A stretch of DNA of 64,000 nt from Pseudomonas viridiflava. GTDB taxonomy: Bacteria > Pseudomonadota > Gammaproteobacteria > Pseudomonadales > Pseudomonadaceae. Shown piece after piece: positions 34,981-43,972 of this stretch. Below the pieces are notes generated by a model that saw only the letters and a program-made list of their open reading frames with translations, was not told where the DNA came from and searched no databases. Numbering within the stretch: position 1 is the stretch's first letter; every line of letters begins with the position of its first letter. Position numbers and translations under genes: made by a program. The stretch lies in NCBI RefSeq assembly GCF_900580865.1, contig NZ_UTBZ01000228.1, positions 124,001 to 188,000 on the forward strand. Direction: 5' to 3'.

Positions 34981-36437
34981 GCAAGTCGCTACTCTCCATC
35001 GCAGTCGCCGCCTTCGTGCTGAGCGGTTGCTCGCTGATACCTGATTATCAGCAGCCTGAGGCTCCGGTCGCAGGTCAGTACCCACAGGGGCCGGCGTACT
35101 CGCCGGCCCAGGCTCCGGCGCAGGCCGCGGCCGAGCAAGGCTGGAAGCAGTTTTTCCATGACCCGGCGCTGCAACAGCTGATCCAGGTGTCCCTGGAAAA
35201 CAACCGTGACCTGCGTGTCGCGGCGCTGAACATCGATGCTTACGCGGCGCAGTACCGCATCCAGCGTGCTGATCTGTTCCCGGCGGTTTCGGCCAACGCC
35301 AGCGGCAGCCGTCAGCGGGTTCCGGCGCGTGCGTCGCAGACCGGTGAAGCGGGCATCACCAGTTCCTACTCCGCCACTGTCGGAATCAGCGCCTACGAGC
35401 TCGACCTGTTCGGTCGCGTTCGCAGCCTGAGCGAACAAGCGTTGCAACAATACTTCGCTACTGAAGAAGCACGCCGCAGCACCCAGATCAGTCTGGTCGC
35501 CAGCGTCGCCAACGCTTACCTGACCTGGCAAGCCGACAAGGAACTGCTCAAGCTGACGCAAGACACCCTCGGTGCCTTCGAAGAAAGCTACAAGCTGACC
35601 AGCCGCAGCAACGAAGTCGGTGTGGCTTCGGCACTGGATCTGGCGCAGTCGCGTACCTCGGTGGAAAACGCCCGTGCCCAACTGGCGCGTTACACCCGCC
35701 AGGTCGCGCAGGACGAAAACAGCCTGACCCTGCTGCTCGGCACCGGTATTCCGGCCAATCTGCAAGCGGCCAAACCGCTGGCGGATGACCTGCTCAGCGA
35801 CGTACCGCCGGGTCTGCCTTCGGACCTGCTACAACGTCGTCCGGACATCCTGCAAGCCGAGTACAACCTGAAAGCGGCCAACGCCAACATCGGCGCGGCC
35901 CGTGCCGCGTTCTTCCCGAGCATCAGCCTGACCGCCAACGCGGGCAGCCTGAGCCCGGATCTGTCCGGCCTGTTCAAGGGTGGTTCGGGAACGTGGCTGT
36001 TCCAGCCGCAGATCAACCTGCCGATCTTCAACGCCGGCAGCCTGCGCGCCAGCCTCGACGCCGCCAAGATCCAGAAGGACATTGGCGTGGCAAACTACGA
36101 GAAGTCCATTCAAACGGCCTTCCAAGAAGTCGCCGACGGCCTCGCCGCGCGCCAGACCTACACCGAGCAGTTGCAAGCGCAACGTGACTTCGTGCAGGCC
36201 AACCAGGATTACTACCGCCTGGCTGAACGTCGCTATCGCATCGGCGTCGACAGCAACCTGACCTTCCTCGATGCCCAGCGTCAGCTGTTCAGTGCGCAAC
36301 AAGCACTGATCACCGACCGCCTCGCGCAGCTGACCAGTGCGGTCAACCTGTATAAGGCACTCGGCGGTGGCTGGAATGCGCAGACCGCGCAGAACGAACC
36401 GCTGAAAGAAGAAGCACCGAAGATGAAGTTGTTCTGA
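34977..36437 (+). CDS. emhC: Outer-membrane efflux channel (OprM/TtgC/EmhC)
   Basis: A 486-residue TolC-like outer-membrane factor with lipoprotein signal (lipobox LSGC, C18). It has paired OEP domains of alternating helices and strands (for example ALNIDAYAAQYRIQRADLFPAVSANASGS, and SLTANAGSLSPDLSGLFKGGSGTWLFQP). It forms the exit duct for EmhAB. The start overlaps emhB (ATGA), and a terminator follows at 36456. Confidence 0.96.
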   Translation: MSKSLLSIAVAAFVLSGCSLIPDYQQPEAPVAGQYPQGPAYSPAQAPAQAAAEQGWKQFFHDPALQQLIQVSLENNRDLRVAALNIDAYAAQYRIQRADLFPAVSANASGSRQRVPARASQTGEAGITSSYSATVGISAYELDLFGRVRSLSEQALQQYFATEEARRSTQISLVASVANAYLTWQADKELLKLTQDTLGAFEESYKLTSRSNEVGVASALDLAQSRTSVENARAQLARYTRQVAQDENSLTLLLGTGIPANLQAAKPLADDLLSDVPPGLPSDLLQRRPDILQAEYNLKAANANIGAARAAFFPSISLTANAGSLSPDLSGLFKGGSGTWLFQPQINLPIFNAGSLRASLDAAKIQKDIGVANYEKSIQTAFQEVADGLAARQTYTEQLQAQRDFVQANQDYYRLAERRYRIGVDSNLTFLDAQRQLFSAQQALITDRLAQLTSAVNLYKALGGGWNAQTAQNEPLKEEAPKMKLF

Positions 36438-36455
36438 TCATCTGTTGAACAAAAA

Positions 36456-36484
36456 GAGCCCGCCATTTAGGCGGGCCTTTTTTT
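36456..36484 (+). terminator. Intrinsic terminator after emhC
   Basis: Stem GCCCGCC / GGCGGGC with a 5-base loop (36458-36476), followed by a run of eight T residues. It ends the emhABC operon. Confidence 0.92.
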
Positions 36485-36519
36485 TACAAAAATAGAAAAC
36501 CAAACTTAGTAGACAAATA

Positions 36520-37008
36520 TCACTTTCTGAATTCTGCCCAGAAATTTTCAGCTTCCACTTTAACCACGGTCCCGAGAGCGTCTACATAATTAAACGAAAA
36601 AGTCCCTTCAATACGCTGCTTTTCCGCATCATCAACAACAAGATGAACTTTAAGTAGACCTTTACCAAATGCATCCCCCGCAATTCCCCCATTAGGCCTG
36701 CCGGCACCAAATATAGCGCTAACCTGCCAATCATCGTCGAAGGGATTTTTTATTTCGTAGGTCTTCTGCTCCAGCTTATGGTTCGCCAGCAACATCACTG
36801 CTGGGACCTTTTCGCCAGTATCTTCTCCAAAATAAGCCTCGACTACAGTACGCCAACTCTCAATATAGAAATTGAACCATCCTGTTTTCAGCTCTTCACT
36901 CGGTAGACCCTCGCGGGTAATTCGAAGGTTAATATCACCACTTGTAGCTCTGACCTGGCTTAGATTTTCACCGAATTTCTTAATTGACCCAACATGAACG
37001 CTATTCAT
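36520..37008 (-). CDS. Hypothetical protein in an AT-rich patch
   Basis: A 162-residue soluble protein (MNSVHVGSIKKFGENLSQVRATSG...) that I do not recognise. It has no signal peptide or membrane segment and is predicted to be mixed alpha/beta, with several aromatic-rich strands (GWFNFYIESWRTVVEAYFGED, RIEGTFSFNYVDALGTVVKVEAENFWAEF). The start at 37008 has AAGGGC upstream. Codon use is far richer in A and T than in every neighbouring gene, which points to recent acquisition. A weak second ORF in the same direction lies just upstream. Confidence 0.65.
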   Translation of the reverse strand: MNSVHVGSIKKFGENLSQVRATSGDINLRITREGLPSEELKTGWFNFYIESWRTVVEAYFGEDTGEKVPAVMLLANHKLEQKTYEIKNPFDDDWQVSAIFGAGRPNGGIAGDAFGKGLLKVHLVVDDAEKQRIEGTFSFNYVDALGTVVKVEAENFWAEFRK

Positions 37009-37060
37009 AGCAAGCCCTTCCCGCATCGAGAGTTTAATATGCACTTACAAGTAACAAAAC

Positions 37061-37336
37061 CTACACCCTGGCAATCTCACCTACAACTGTCATAGCTGAC
37101 AGTTGACAATTCAAAATGACTTCTATAGGGCTGGCAAATCTAATTAGATAATGATTCCAGCAGCCACTAACAACGATTGGCAACTTTTTTGCCTGCCAGA
37201 AGTATGTTTGTACAGGCTTGCCTGAAAAAGCGCCCCCATTGACCAAAACCAAGTTCAATCTTGCGTTCGATAATCGCCCAGAACCCGCTTTACCCAATTG
37301 AATCCGAACATCCGCCCCCCGCACCATTCGCTCCAC
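37061..37336 (-). CDS. Doubtful short ORF in the AT-rich patch
   Basis: A 91-residue frame opening with GTG (an ATG lies three codons in), with no convincing ribosome binding site. It ends FASPIEVILNCQLSAMTVVGEIARV. Most of it shares the AT-rich character of the 36520 gene, so it may be a real small partner or the remnant of one. A PcaR-type box lies inside its first third. I recognise no family. Confidence 0.3.
   Translation of the reverse strand: MERMVRGADVRIQLGKAGSGRLSNARLNLVLVNGGAFSGKPVQTYFWQAKKLPIVVSGCWNHYLIRFASPIEVILNCQLSAMTVVGEIARV
37265..37277 (+). promoter_or_regulatory. PcaR-type box upstream of the OprD-family porin
   Basis: GTTCGATAATCGC, identical on 13 bases to the box in front of pcaR (reverse strand at 51060-51072). 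It lies 215 bases before the porin start. No second arm is obvious. Confidence 0.5.
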
Positions 37337-37491
37337 AAAACCAATAACAACAGGTTCGACACCATGCTCCCGCGCCCTGCTCCGACCGGCTGACCGCCGT
37401 CGCTTCCCCCCCTGAATTCATCGCATTTCTGCACCGTAAAAACGGCCGCAGCGCACCCGTTCGCCTTAAAAAAACAAGAGAGACCCCAGCT

Positions 37492-38751
37492 ATGACAACC
37501 TCCCCTGCGCCTTACGCATTTCCCGGTCTGATCGCCTTGGCCCTGGCCGGCGCGGCGATGCCCGCTGCGGCTGAAGAGGCCGGTTTCATCGAAGGGGCCA
37601 AGGTCAACCTGAACCTGCGCAACTTCTACATCAACCGCAATTTCACCAACCCGACCAAAGCTCAGGGCAAGGCCGAAGAGTGGACGCAGAGCTTCATCCT
37701 CGACGCCAAATCCGGTTTCACCCAAGGCACCGTCGGCTTCGGCATGGACGTGCTCGGCCTGTATTCGGTAAAGCTTGATGGCGGTAAAGGCACCGGCGGC
37801 ACGGCGTTGCTGCCGCTGGATCACGACGGTCGTCCGGCGGACAACTTCGGTCGCACCAACGTCGCCTTCAAAGCCAAACTTTCCCAGACCGAAGTGAAGG
37901 TCGGCGAGTGGATGCCGGTGCTGCCGATCCTGCGTTCGGACGACGGTCGCTCGCTGCCGCAAACCTTCCGTGGCGGGCAGATCACTTCGAAAGAAATCGA
38001 CGGCCTGACCCTCTACGGCGGCCAGTTCCGCGCCAACAGCCCGCGCGATGACAGCAGCATGAGCGACATGTCGATGACCGGCAAAGCGGCGTTCACCTCT
38101 GATCGCTTCAACTTTCAGGGCGGTGAATACGTTTTCAACGAAAAACGCACACAGATCGGCTTGTGGAACGCCGAACTCAAGGACATCTACAGCCAGCAAT
38201 ACGTCAACTTGATTCACAGTCAGCCGCTGGGCGACTGGACGCTGGGCGCCAACCTCGGATTCTTCTATGGCAAGGACGATGGCAGCGCCCGCGCCGGCGA
38301 CCTCGACAACAAGACCTGGTCCGGCATGTTCTCGGCCAAATACGGCGGCAACACCTTCTACGTCGGCCTGCAGAAACTCACCGGCGACAGCGCCTGGATG
38401 CGGGTCAACGGCACCAGCGGCGGCACACTGGCTAACGACAGCTACAACGCCAGTTATGACAATGCGCAGGAACGCTCCTGGCAAGTGCGCCATGACTACA
38501 ACTTCGTGGCACTGGGCATCCCCGGCCTGACCCTGATGAACCGCTATATTAGCGGCGACAACGTGCACACCGGGACGATCACCGATGGCAAGGAATGGGG
38601 CCGTGAATCGGAACTGGGCTACACCGTACAGAGCGGCGCGCTCAAGGATCTGAACGTCCGGTGGCGCAACTCGACCATGCGCCGCGACTTCAGCAATAAC
38701 GAGTTCGACGAGAACCGCCTTATCGTCAGCTACCCGATCAGTCTCCTCTAA
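37492..38751 (+). CDS. OprD-family outer-membrane porin
   Basis: A 419-residue OprD-family 18-strand porin. It has a signal peptide of about 27 residues (ending AMPAAAEEAGFIEG) and the conserved start of the mature barrel (VNLNLRNFYINRNFTNP). Alternating amphipathic strands end in an aromatic-poor but typical VSYPISLL C-terminus. AAGAGAG precedes the start. OprD relatives take up amino acids or aromatic acids; the PcaR-type box upstream and the pca cluster 1.2 kb further on make a benzoate/4-hydroxybenzoate-type substrate plausible. That is inference. Confidence 0.9.
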   Translation: MTTSPAPYAFPGLIALALAGAAMPAAAEEAGFIEGAKVNLNLRNFYINRNFTNPTKAQGKAEEWTQSFILDAKSGFTQGTVGFGMDVLGLYSVKLDGGKGTGGTALLPLDHDGRPADNFGRTNVAFKAKLSQTEVKVGEWMPVLPILRSDDGRSLPQTFRGGQITSKEIDGLTLYGGQFRANSPRDDSSMSDMSMTGKAAFTSDRFNFQGGEYVFNEKRTQIGLWNAELKDIYSQQYVNLIHSQPLGDWTLGANLGFFYGKDDGSARAGDLDNKTWSGMFSAKYGGNTFYVGLQKLTGDSAWMRVNGTSGGTLANDSYNASYDNAQERSWQVRHDYNFVALGIPGLTLMNRYISGDNVHTGTITDGKEWGRESELGYTVQSGALKDLNVRWRNSTMRRDFSNNEFDENRLIVSYPISLL

Positions 38752-38765
38752 ACACTGATATTCCC

Positions 38766-38855
38766 TGTGGGAGCGAGCCTGCTCGCGAAGAGGGCTTAAC
38801 ATTCAACAGAGATGTTGACTGATACACCGCCTTCGCGAGCAGGCTCGCTCCCATA
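38766..38855. repeat. REPIN-type pair, long form
   Basis: REP arms at 38766-38790 and 38831-38855, ends outward, 90 bases, after the porin gene. Confidence 0.9.
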
Positions 38856-39044
38856 TTTGTTCTCCTACAGGCAGTTAATCGCCACTGGTCGGGAGAAGTG
38901 GCACTTCGCCGGCCGGCAGGTAAAGTGACAAAACCTGAAGGAATCAGGTGCTTCACCTTTCCGCTTCCGTCGTCGTAGTCGGTCCTCAAGCTGGGAGCCA
39001 GGTTGTCATCGGAAGACACCAACGATCACCGGAGGACCACCTCA

Positions 39045-39848
39045 ATGATCTCTCGTCTCGCAACACCCGACTGGGACGCCAAGGCGTACCAGCAGTTCTC
39101 TCGTCTCAGGCAACGACCGGTCAATGAATTGCTCGACCGTGTTGACCTGCCAAATCCTCAACGCATTTACGACCTAGGCTGCGGCACCGGCATTGCCACG
39201 CAGTTGTTGGCCGAACGCTGGCCGCGCGCGCAGTTGCAGGGCATCGACAGCTCGGCACAGATGCTCGCTGAAGCGCGTTGTCTGCCGCTCAGGGCATCGT
39301 GGAAACACTGCGATCTGCTCGAATGGCAACCGGAGCAGCCGGCGGACCTGCTGTTCGCCGCCGCCGTGCTGCACTTTATCGATGGCCATGAAACGCTGCT
39401 GCCACGCCTGCTCGGCCACCTCAACCCCGGCGGCTGTCTGGCGGCGCACATGCCCGACTGGCGCGATGCGCTGTGGTATCGGCTGATGCTCGACACCCTC
39501 GAAGACGCCGGCCTGGGCGGCACGCCATTGGGTACACCGCAACTGCGTCAGCGCATGGCGGCGCGGCCGTTGTTGGCGCTGGAGGATTACTACCGGTTGC
39601 TCGCGCCTATGACCACATCGCTGGATATCTGGGAGACGGAGCAATTGCAGGTGGTCGACGGCAAGTCGCCGGTGTACGACTGGGTGAAGGTTTCGGCGCT
39701 GCGGCCGGTGATGCAGGCGCTGAGTTCAGCGGAACAGACGCGGTTTATCTATCACTATCTGATGCGAGTGCATAAGCATTATCCGCAGGAGAGCGATGGG
39801 CATACGTTGTTTGCGTTCAAGCGGATATTTATTGTCGCCAGGGTTTGA
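39045..39848 (+). CDS. Trans-aconitate 2-methyltransferase-like SAM methyltransferase
   Basis: A 267-residue class I methyltransferase. The N-terminus TPDWDAKAYQQFSRLRQRPVNELLDRV closely follows the Tam pattern. Motif I is IYDLGCGTGIATQLLAERWP (about 42-61), followed by GIDSSAQMLAEA and LLFAAAVLHFIDGHETLLPRLLGHLNPGG. Tam methylates trans-aconitate, which otherwise inhibits aconitase. GGAGG at 39031 supports the start at 39045. It is a single gene between REP pairs, convergent with the pca cluster. Confidence 0.85.
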   Translation: MISRLATPDWDAKAYQQFSRLRQRPVNELLDRVDLPNPQRIYDLGCGTGIATQLLAERWPRAQLQGIDSSAQMLAEARCLPLRASWKHCDLLEWQPEQPADLLFAAAVLHFIDGHETLLPRLLGHLNPGGCLAAHMPDWRDALWYRLMLDTLEDAGLGGTPLGTPQLRQRMAARPLLALEDYYRLLAPMTTSLDIWETEQLQVVDGKSPVYDWVKVSALRPVMQALSSAEQTRFIYHYLMRVHKHYPQESDGHTLFAFKRIFIVARV

Positions 39849-39886
39849 GTGAGTTGTGCTGATTGATGCGCAACGGCGGCTGCCCC

Positions 39887-39953
39887 CTTCGCGAGCAGGC
39901 TCGCTCCCACATTGGAATGCATTTCCCTGTGGGAGCGAGCCTGCTCGCGAAGG
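39887..39953. repeat. REP pair, short inward-facing form
   Basis: REP arms at 39887-39911 and 39929-39953 with linker TTGGAATGCATTTCCC, the same design as at 8071 and 12145. It lies at the 3' end of the pca cluster. Confidence 0.9.
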
Positions 39954-39970
39954 CGTCAGTGGCAACAAAC

Positions 39971-40363
39971 TCACTCTCGGGATTCAACACCCAGTTCATC
40001 CCAAACTGATTCGGCCAGATGAAACGTCGCATTCGCCGCAGGAATCCCGCAGTAGATCGCGCTCTGCATGATCACTTCCTTGATCTCGCCCCGGCTCACA
40101 CCGTTATTGGCCGCCGCACGCAGGTGCAGTTTCAGCTCACCTTCGCGGTTCATGCCGATCAGCATGGCGATGGTGATCAGGCTGCGCGTGTGCCGAGGCA
40201 GGCCCGGACGCGTCCAGATATCGCCCCAGGCATGCCGTGTGATCATTTCCTGAAACTCCGAGTTGAACTCGGTCAGCGTGGTCAGGCTGCGATCGACATG
40301 CGCATCTCCCAACACCGCGCGGCGCACTTGCATGCCGTCATCGTAACGTTGTTTCTCGTCCAC
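39971..40363 (-). CDS. pcaC: 4-carboxymuconolactone decarboxylase PcaC
   Basis: A 130-residue AhpD-like decarboxylase that converts 4-carboxymuconolactone to beta-ketoadipate enol-lactone. The signature DVHVDRSLT-like head (GDAHVDRSLTTLTEFNSEFQEMI) and the core RHTRSLITIAMLIGMNREGELKLHLRAAANNGVSRGEIKEVIMQSAIYCGIPAANATF are those of PcaC. It is the last gene of pcaTBDC, 10 bases after pcaD. Confidence 0.97.
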   Translation of the reverse strand: MDEKQRYDDGMQVRRAVLGDAHVDRSLTTLTEFNSEFQEMITRHAWGDIWTRPGLPRHTRSLITIAMLIGMNREGELKLHLRAAANNGVSRGEIKEVIMQSAIYCGIPAANATFHLAESVWDELGVESRE

Positions 40364-40373
40364 AAAAACTTCC

Positions 40374-41165
40374 TCACTTAGCCTGCAAAAACGCTAACAC
40401 GCGATCACTGAAATCCGCGCCAGCCTGCACGTTGGACAGATGCGCCGCATAGAACTCGGCGTATTCGGCGCCGCGTACATGCTCCTGAATGAAATGCCCA
40501 CCGGACGGCGGCGTCACCGCGTCTTCGGTGCCGGCAATCACCAACAGCGGCACGTTGATCGAAGCCAGTTGCTCACGGAAATCAGCATCACGCACCGCCG
40601 CGCAATTGGCCGCATAACCCTCAGGCGAAGTGGCCGCGAGCATGTCGGTGATCTGCTTGGCAGCTGCCGGATGTGCAGCGGAAAAGTCAGGGGTAAACCA
40701 ACGGGCAATCGACGCATCACGCAAGGCAACCATCACCGCCGCGCCATCGCGCAGCACGGTTTCGATGCGTGGATTCCACACCGACGGATCGCCGATTTTT
40801 GCCGCCGTGTTGCAGACGATCAGCTTGTGCAGACGATGACCAGCGTTGATCCCCAGCCACTGCCCGATCAGACCGCCCATCGACAGCCCGCAGAAATACG
40901 CGCGCTCGATGTGCAGCGCATCCAGCAGAGCGAGCACGTCATGACCCAATTGCTCAATGCTGTAAGGCCCCGGCGTCACCAGCGATTGGCCGTGACCACG
41001 GGTGTCGAAACGCAGCACGCGAAAGTGCTCGGTGAACGCCGGCATCTGCGCGTCCCACATGTGCAGATCAGTGCCCAGCGAGTTGGACAGCACCAGCACC
41101 GGTGCATCGACCGGGCCCTCGATTTGATAGTGCAGTTCGCCATCGGCGAGTTGAACGAAAGCCAC
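40374..41165 (-). CDS. pcaD: Beta-ketoadipate enol-lactone hydrolase PcaD
   Basis: A 263-residue alpha/beta-hydrolase that opens beta-ketoadipate enol-lactone. The nucleophile S95 is in FCGLSMGG, the acid lies in GTEDAVTP and the histidine is in AAHLSNVQ near the C-terminus. Its position between pcaB and pcaC confirms the function. A 12-base gap separates it from pcaB upstream. Confidence 0.96.
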   Translation of the reverse strand: MAFVQLADGELHYQIEGPVDAPVLVLSNSLGTDLHMWDAQMPAFTEHFRVLRFDTRGHGQSLVTPGPYSIEQLGHDVLALLDALHIERAYFCGLSMGGLIGQWLGINAGHRLHKLIVCNTAAKIGDPSVWNPRIETVLRDGAAVMVALRDASIARWFTPDFSAAHPAAAKQITDMLAATSPEGYAANCAAVRDADFREQLASINVPLLVIAGTEDAVTPPSGGHFIQEHVRGAEYAEFYAAHLSNVQAGADFSDRVLAFLQAK

Positions 41166-41177
41166 AGCCCTCTCCTT

Positions 41178-42542
41178 TCAGACAGACAATGCGTTGTGTT
41201 CGGCCACCGCACGCTCGACCCAGGTTTTCGCCTGGCCGAGGTAATGGGCGGGGTTCAAAAGTTGATCGAGTTCAGCGCTGTTCAACTCGGCAGTGACTTG
41301 CGGTTCGTCACCGAGTACGGCGCGCAAATGGCGCTGCTCGGCCACCGCGCGTTTGCAGCATTGCTCGAGCAGATGATGCGCGGTGTCGCGGCCGACACGC
41401 TGGGCGAGGACGATGCTCACCGCTTCGGCCAGCACCAGCCCTTGGGTCAGTTCGAGATTGCGCGACATACGTTCAGCGTCGACTTCAAGCCCATCCGCCA
41501 GCAATCGCGCTTGTTGCAGTGAACCGGATACGAGGCAGCAGATTTCCGGCAAGGTTTCCCATTCGGCATGCCACAAACCGAGGCTACGCTCGTGTTCCTG
41601 TGGCATGGCGCTGAACAGCGTCGAGACCAGACCCGGCACGCGCGTCGCTGCGCCGATCAACACCGCTGCGCCGACCGGATTGCGTTTGTGCGGCATGGTT
41701 GACGAACCGCCCTTGCCCGGCGCCGATGGCTCGAACACCTCAGCCGCTTCGGTCTGCATCAACAGGCTGATGTCGCGACCGAATTTGCCGAGGCTACCGG
41801 CGATCAAACCGAGCACCGCACCGAACTCCACCACGCGGTCACGCTGGGTGTGCCACGGCTGTTCCGGCAAGGTCAGTTGCAGTTCTTCGGCCAATGCTTG
41901 GGCAACGGGCAAGGCCTGCTCGCCCAACGCGGCGAGGGTTCCGGACGCACCACCAAATTGCAGCACCAGCAGACGCGGCTTGAGTTCGCGCAGACGCTGA
42001 CGGCTGCGAGTGATAGCGCCCAACCATCCGGCGATTTTCATGCCGAGCGTTACAGGCGTCGCGTGTTGCAGCCACGTGCGCCCTGCCAGCGGCGTAGCGG
42101 CATGACGTTGCGCCTGGGTGGCTAGAGAGTCAGCCAGTTGCGCGAGGTCGCTCTCGATCAACTCCAGCGCCTGACGCAATTGCAGCACCAGCCCGGAATC
42201 CATCACGTCCTGACTGGTGGCGCCCAAATGCACATAACGCTCGGCTTCGGCATCGGTCGCGGCAATCTGTTTGCCCAACGCCTTGACCAGCGGAATCGCT
42301 GAATTGCCGGCCGTGGCAATCGCCTCGCCCAGTGCTGCGAAGTCATACAGACCAGCGCTGCATGCCGCCGCAATCGGCGCCACCGCAGAGGACGGAATCA
42401 ACCCGACCCGCGCCTCGGCCCGCGCCAGCGCCGCTTCGAAGTCGAGCATGGCCTGCACGCGGCCCTGATCGCAGAACACCTCACGCATATCTCGGGCAGT
42501 GAAGTAGGCATCGAACAATTGATTGCCCGGTCGCTGAGTCAT
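41178..42542 (-). CDS. pcaB: 3-carboxy-cis,cis-muconate cycloisomerase PcaB
   Basis: A 454-residue protein of the fumarase/aspartase superfamily. It cyclises 3-carboxy-cis,cis-muconate to 4-carboxymuconolactone. The family signature GGSSTMPHKRNPV near 280, TSQDVMDSG near 108 and TWLQHATPVTLG near 160 are visible. It is the second gene of pcaTBDC, 46 bases downstream of pcaT. Confidence 0.96.
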   Translation of the reverse strand: MTQRPGNQLFDAYFTARDMREVFCDQGRVQAMLDFEAALARAEARVGLIPSSAVAPIAAACSAGLYDFAALGEAIATAGNSAIPLVKALGKQIAATDAEAERYVHLGATSQDVMDSGLVLQLRQALELIESDLAQLADSLATQAQRHAATPLAGRTWLQHATPVTLGMKIAGWLGAITRSRQRLRELKPRLLVLQFGGASGTLAALGEQALPVAQALAEELQLTLPEQPWHTQRDRVVEFGAVLGLIAGSLGKFGRDISLLMQTEAAEVFEPSAPGKGGSSTMPHKRNPVGAAVLIGAATRVPGLVSTLFSAMPQEHERSLGLWHAEWETLPEICCLVSGSLQQARLLADGLEVDAERMSRNLELTQGLVLAEAVSIVLAQRVGRDTAHHLLEQCCKRAVAEQRHLRAVLGDEPQVTAELNSAELDQLLNPAHYLGQAKTWVERAVAEHNALSV

Positions 42543-42588
42543 AAACAGTCCTTGCCGGCGCGGGCCATGGCGGCCCGCGCACTTCGGG

Positions 42589-43884
42589 TTAAAGATCGTG
42601 GTGCAAATACGCCGCCTGTTTCGGCAAACGCAAACTGAACAGGAAGGCGATCGCCATCATCGCCGTCACGTACCAGTAGAAGGAGTTTTCCATGCCGATG
42701 TTCTTCAGGCTCAGAGCGACGAATTCTGCCGAACCGCCGAAGATCGCATTCGCTACCGCATAGGCCAGACCAACGCCAAGTGCGCGGACTTCCGGCGGGA
42801 ACATTTCGGCTTTTACCAAGCCGCTGATCGAGGTGTAGAAACTGACAATCGCCAGCGCCACGGTGATCAGCACAAAGGCGAGGAACGGGCTGCTGACGCT
42901 TTTCAGGCTCAGCAGAATCGGCACGGTAAACAGCGTACCGAGCGCGCCGAACCAGAGCATCGAGTTACGTCGGCCGATCTTGTCGGCGAGCATGCCGAAC
43001 AACGGTTGCATACACATATACAGGAACAACGCGCCGGTCATGATGTAGCTGGCGGTCTTGGCGTGCATGCCGGCGGTGTTCACCAGGTACTTCTGCATGT
43101 AGGTGGTGAAGGTGTAGAAAATCAGCGAGCCACCGGCGGTGTAACCGAGCACGGTGATGAACGCGGCTTTGTGATCGCGGAACAGTGCGCTGATGCTGCC
43201 GGCGTCTTTGTGTTCGCGGGTTTCCTTGTTGGTGGTTTCTTTCAGGCTGCGACGCAGGAACAGCGAAATCAGCGCCGCCACCGCACCGACCACAAACGGA
43301 ATCCGCCAGCCGTAGGCGCGCAGGTCTTCTTCGGTGAGGAACTGCTGCAGGACCACTACCAGCGACACCGCCAGCAGTTGCCCGCCGATCAGCGTCACGT
43401 ACTGGAACGAAGCGAAGAAACCGCGCTGGCCCTTGAGGGCGACTTCGCTCATGTAGGTCGCGGTGGTGCCGTACTCACCGCCGACCGACAGGCCTTGCAG
43501 CAAGCGTGCAAACAACAGCAGGACTGGCGCCCAGACGCCGATGTCCTTGTAGGTCGGCAGGCAGGCGATCAGCAACGAGCCGAAGCACATCATCAAAATC
43601 GAGATGAGCATCGAATTCTTGCGACCGTGCTTGTCCGCCACCCGGCCGAAAATCCAGCCACCAATCGGGCGCATCAGAAAGCCGGCGGCAAACACGCCAG
43701 CCGTGTTGACCAGTTGCACCGTCGGGTTGTCGGAGGGGAAAAACGCCGGGGCGAAATAGATCGCGCAAAAGGCGTAGACGTAGAAGTCGAACCATTCGAC
43801 AAGGTTGCCGGACGAGGCGCCGACAATGGCGAAGATGCGCTTGCTGCGCTCTTCACCGGTGTAATGGGAGGTGGTGGTTGTCAT
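42589..43884 (-). CDS. pcaT: MFS transporter PcaT (beta-ketoadipate/dicarboxylate)
   Basis: A 431-residue MHS-family (sugar/metabolite:H+ symporter) protein with twelve predicted helices. It has the family marks AIVGASSGNLVEWFDFYVYAFCAIYFAPAFF and GGWIFGRVADKHGRK (loop 2-3) and later LLFARLLQGLSVGGEYG. In P. putida PcaT takes up beta-ketoadipate. It leads the pcaTBDC group, separated from pcaG by a REPIN, and may have its own promoter there. Confidence 0.93.
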   Translation of the reverse strand: MTTTTSHYTGEERSKRIFAIVGASSGNLVEWFDFYVYAFCAIYFAPAFFPSDNPTVQLVNTAGVFAAGFLMRPIGGWIFGRVADKHGRKNSMLISILMMCFGSLLIACLPTYKDIGVWAPVLLLFARLLQGLSVGGEYGTTATYMSEVALKGQRGFFASFQYVTLIGGQLLAVSLVVVLQQFLTEEDLRAYGWRIPFVVGAVAALISLFLRRSLKETTNKETREHKDAGSISALFRDHKAAFITVLGYTAGGSLIFYTFTTYMQKYLVNTAGMHAKTASYIMTGALFLYMCMQPLFGMLADKIGRRNSMLWFGALGTLFTVPILLSLKSVSSPFLAFVLITVALAIVSFYTSISGLVKAEMFPPEVRALGVGLAYAVANAIFGGSAEFVALSLKNIGMENSFYWYVTAMMAIAFLFSLRLPKQAAYLHHDL

Positions 43885-43972
43885 TGTTTTTCACTCGATA
43901 GGGACAGTGAGAGTCTAGACATACTTTGCAACAGTCCCGTTCCACAGTTCCATCAGCAACACAGTTCTCCCC

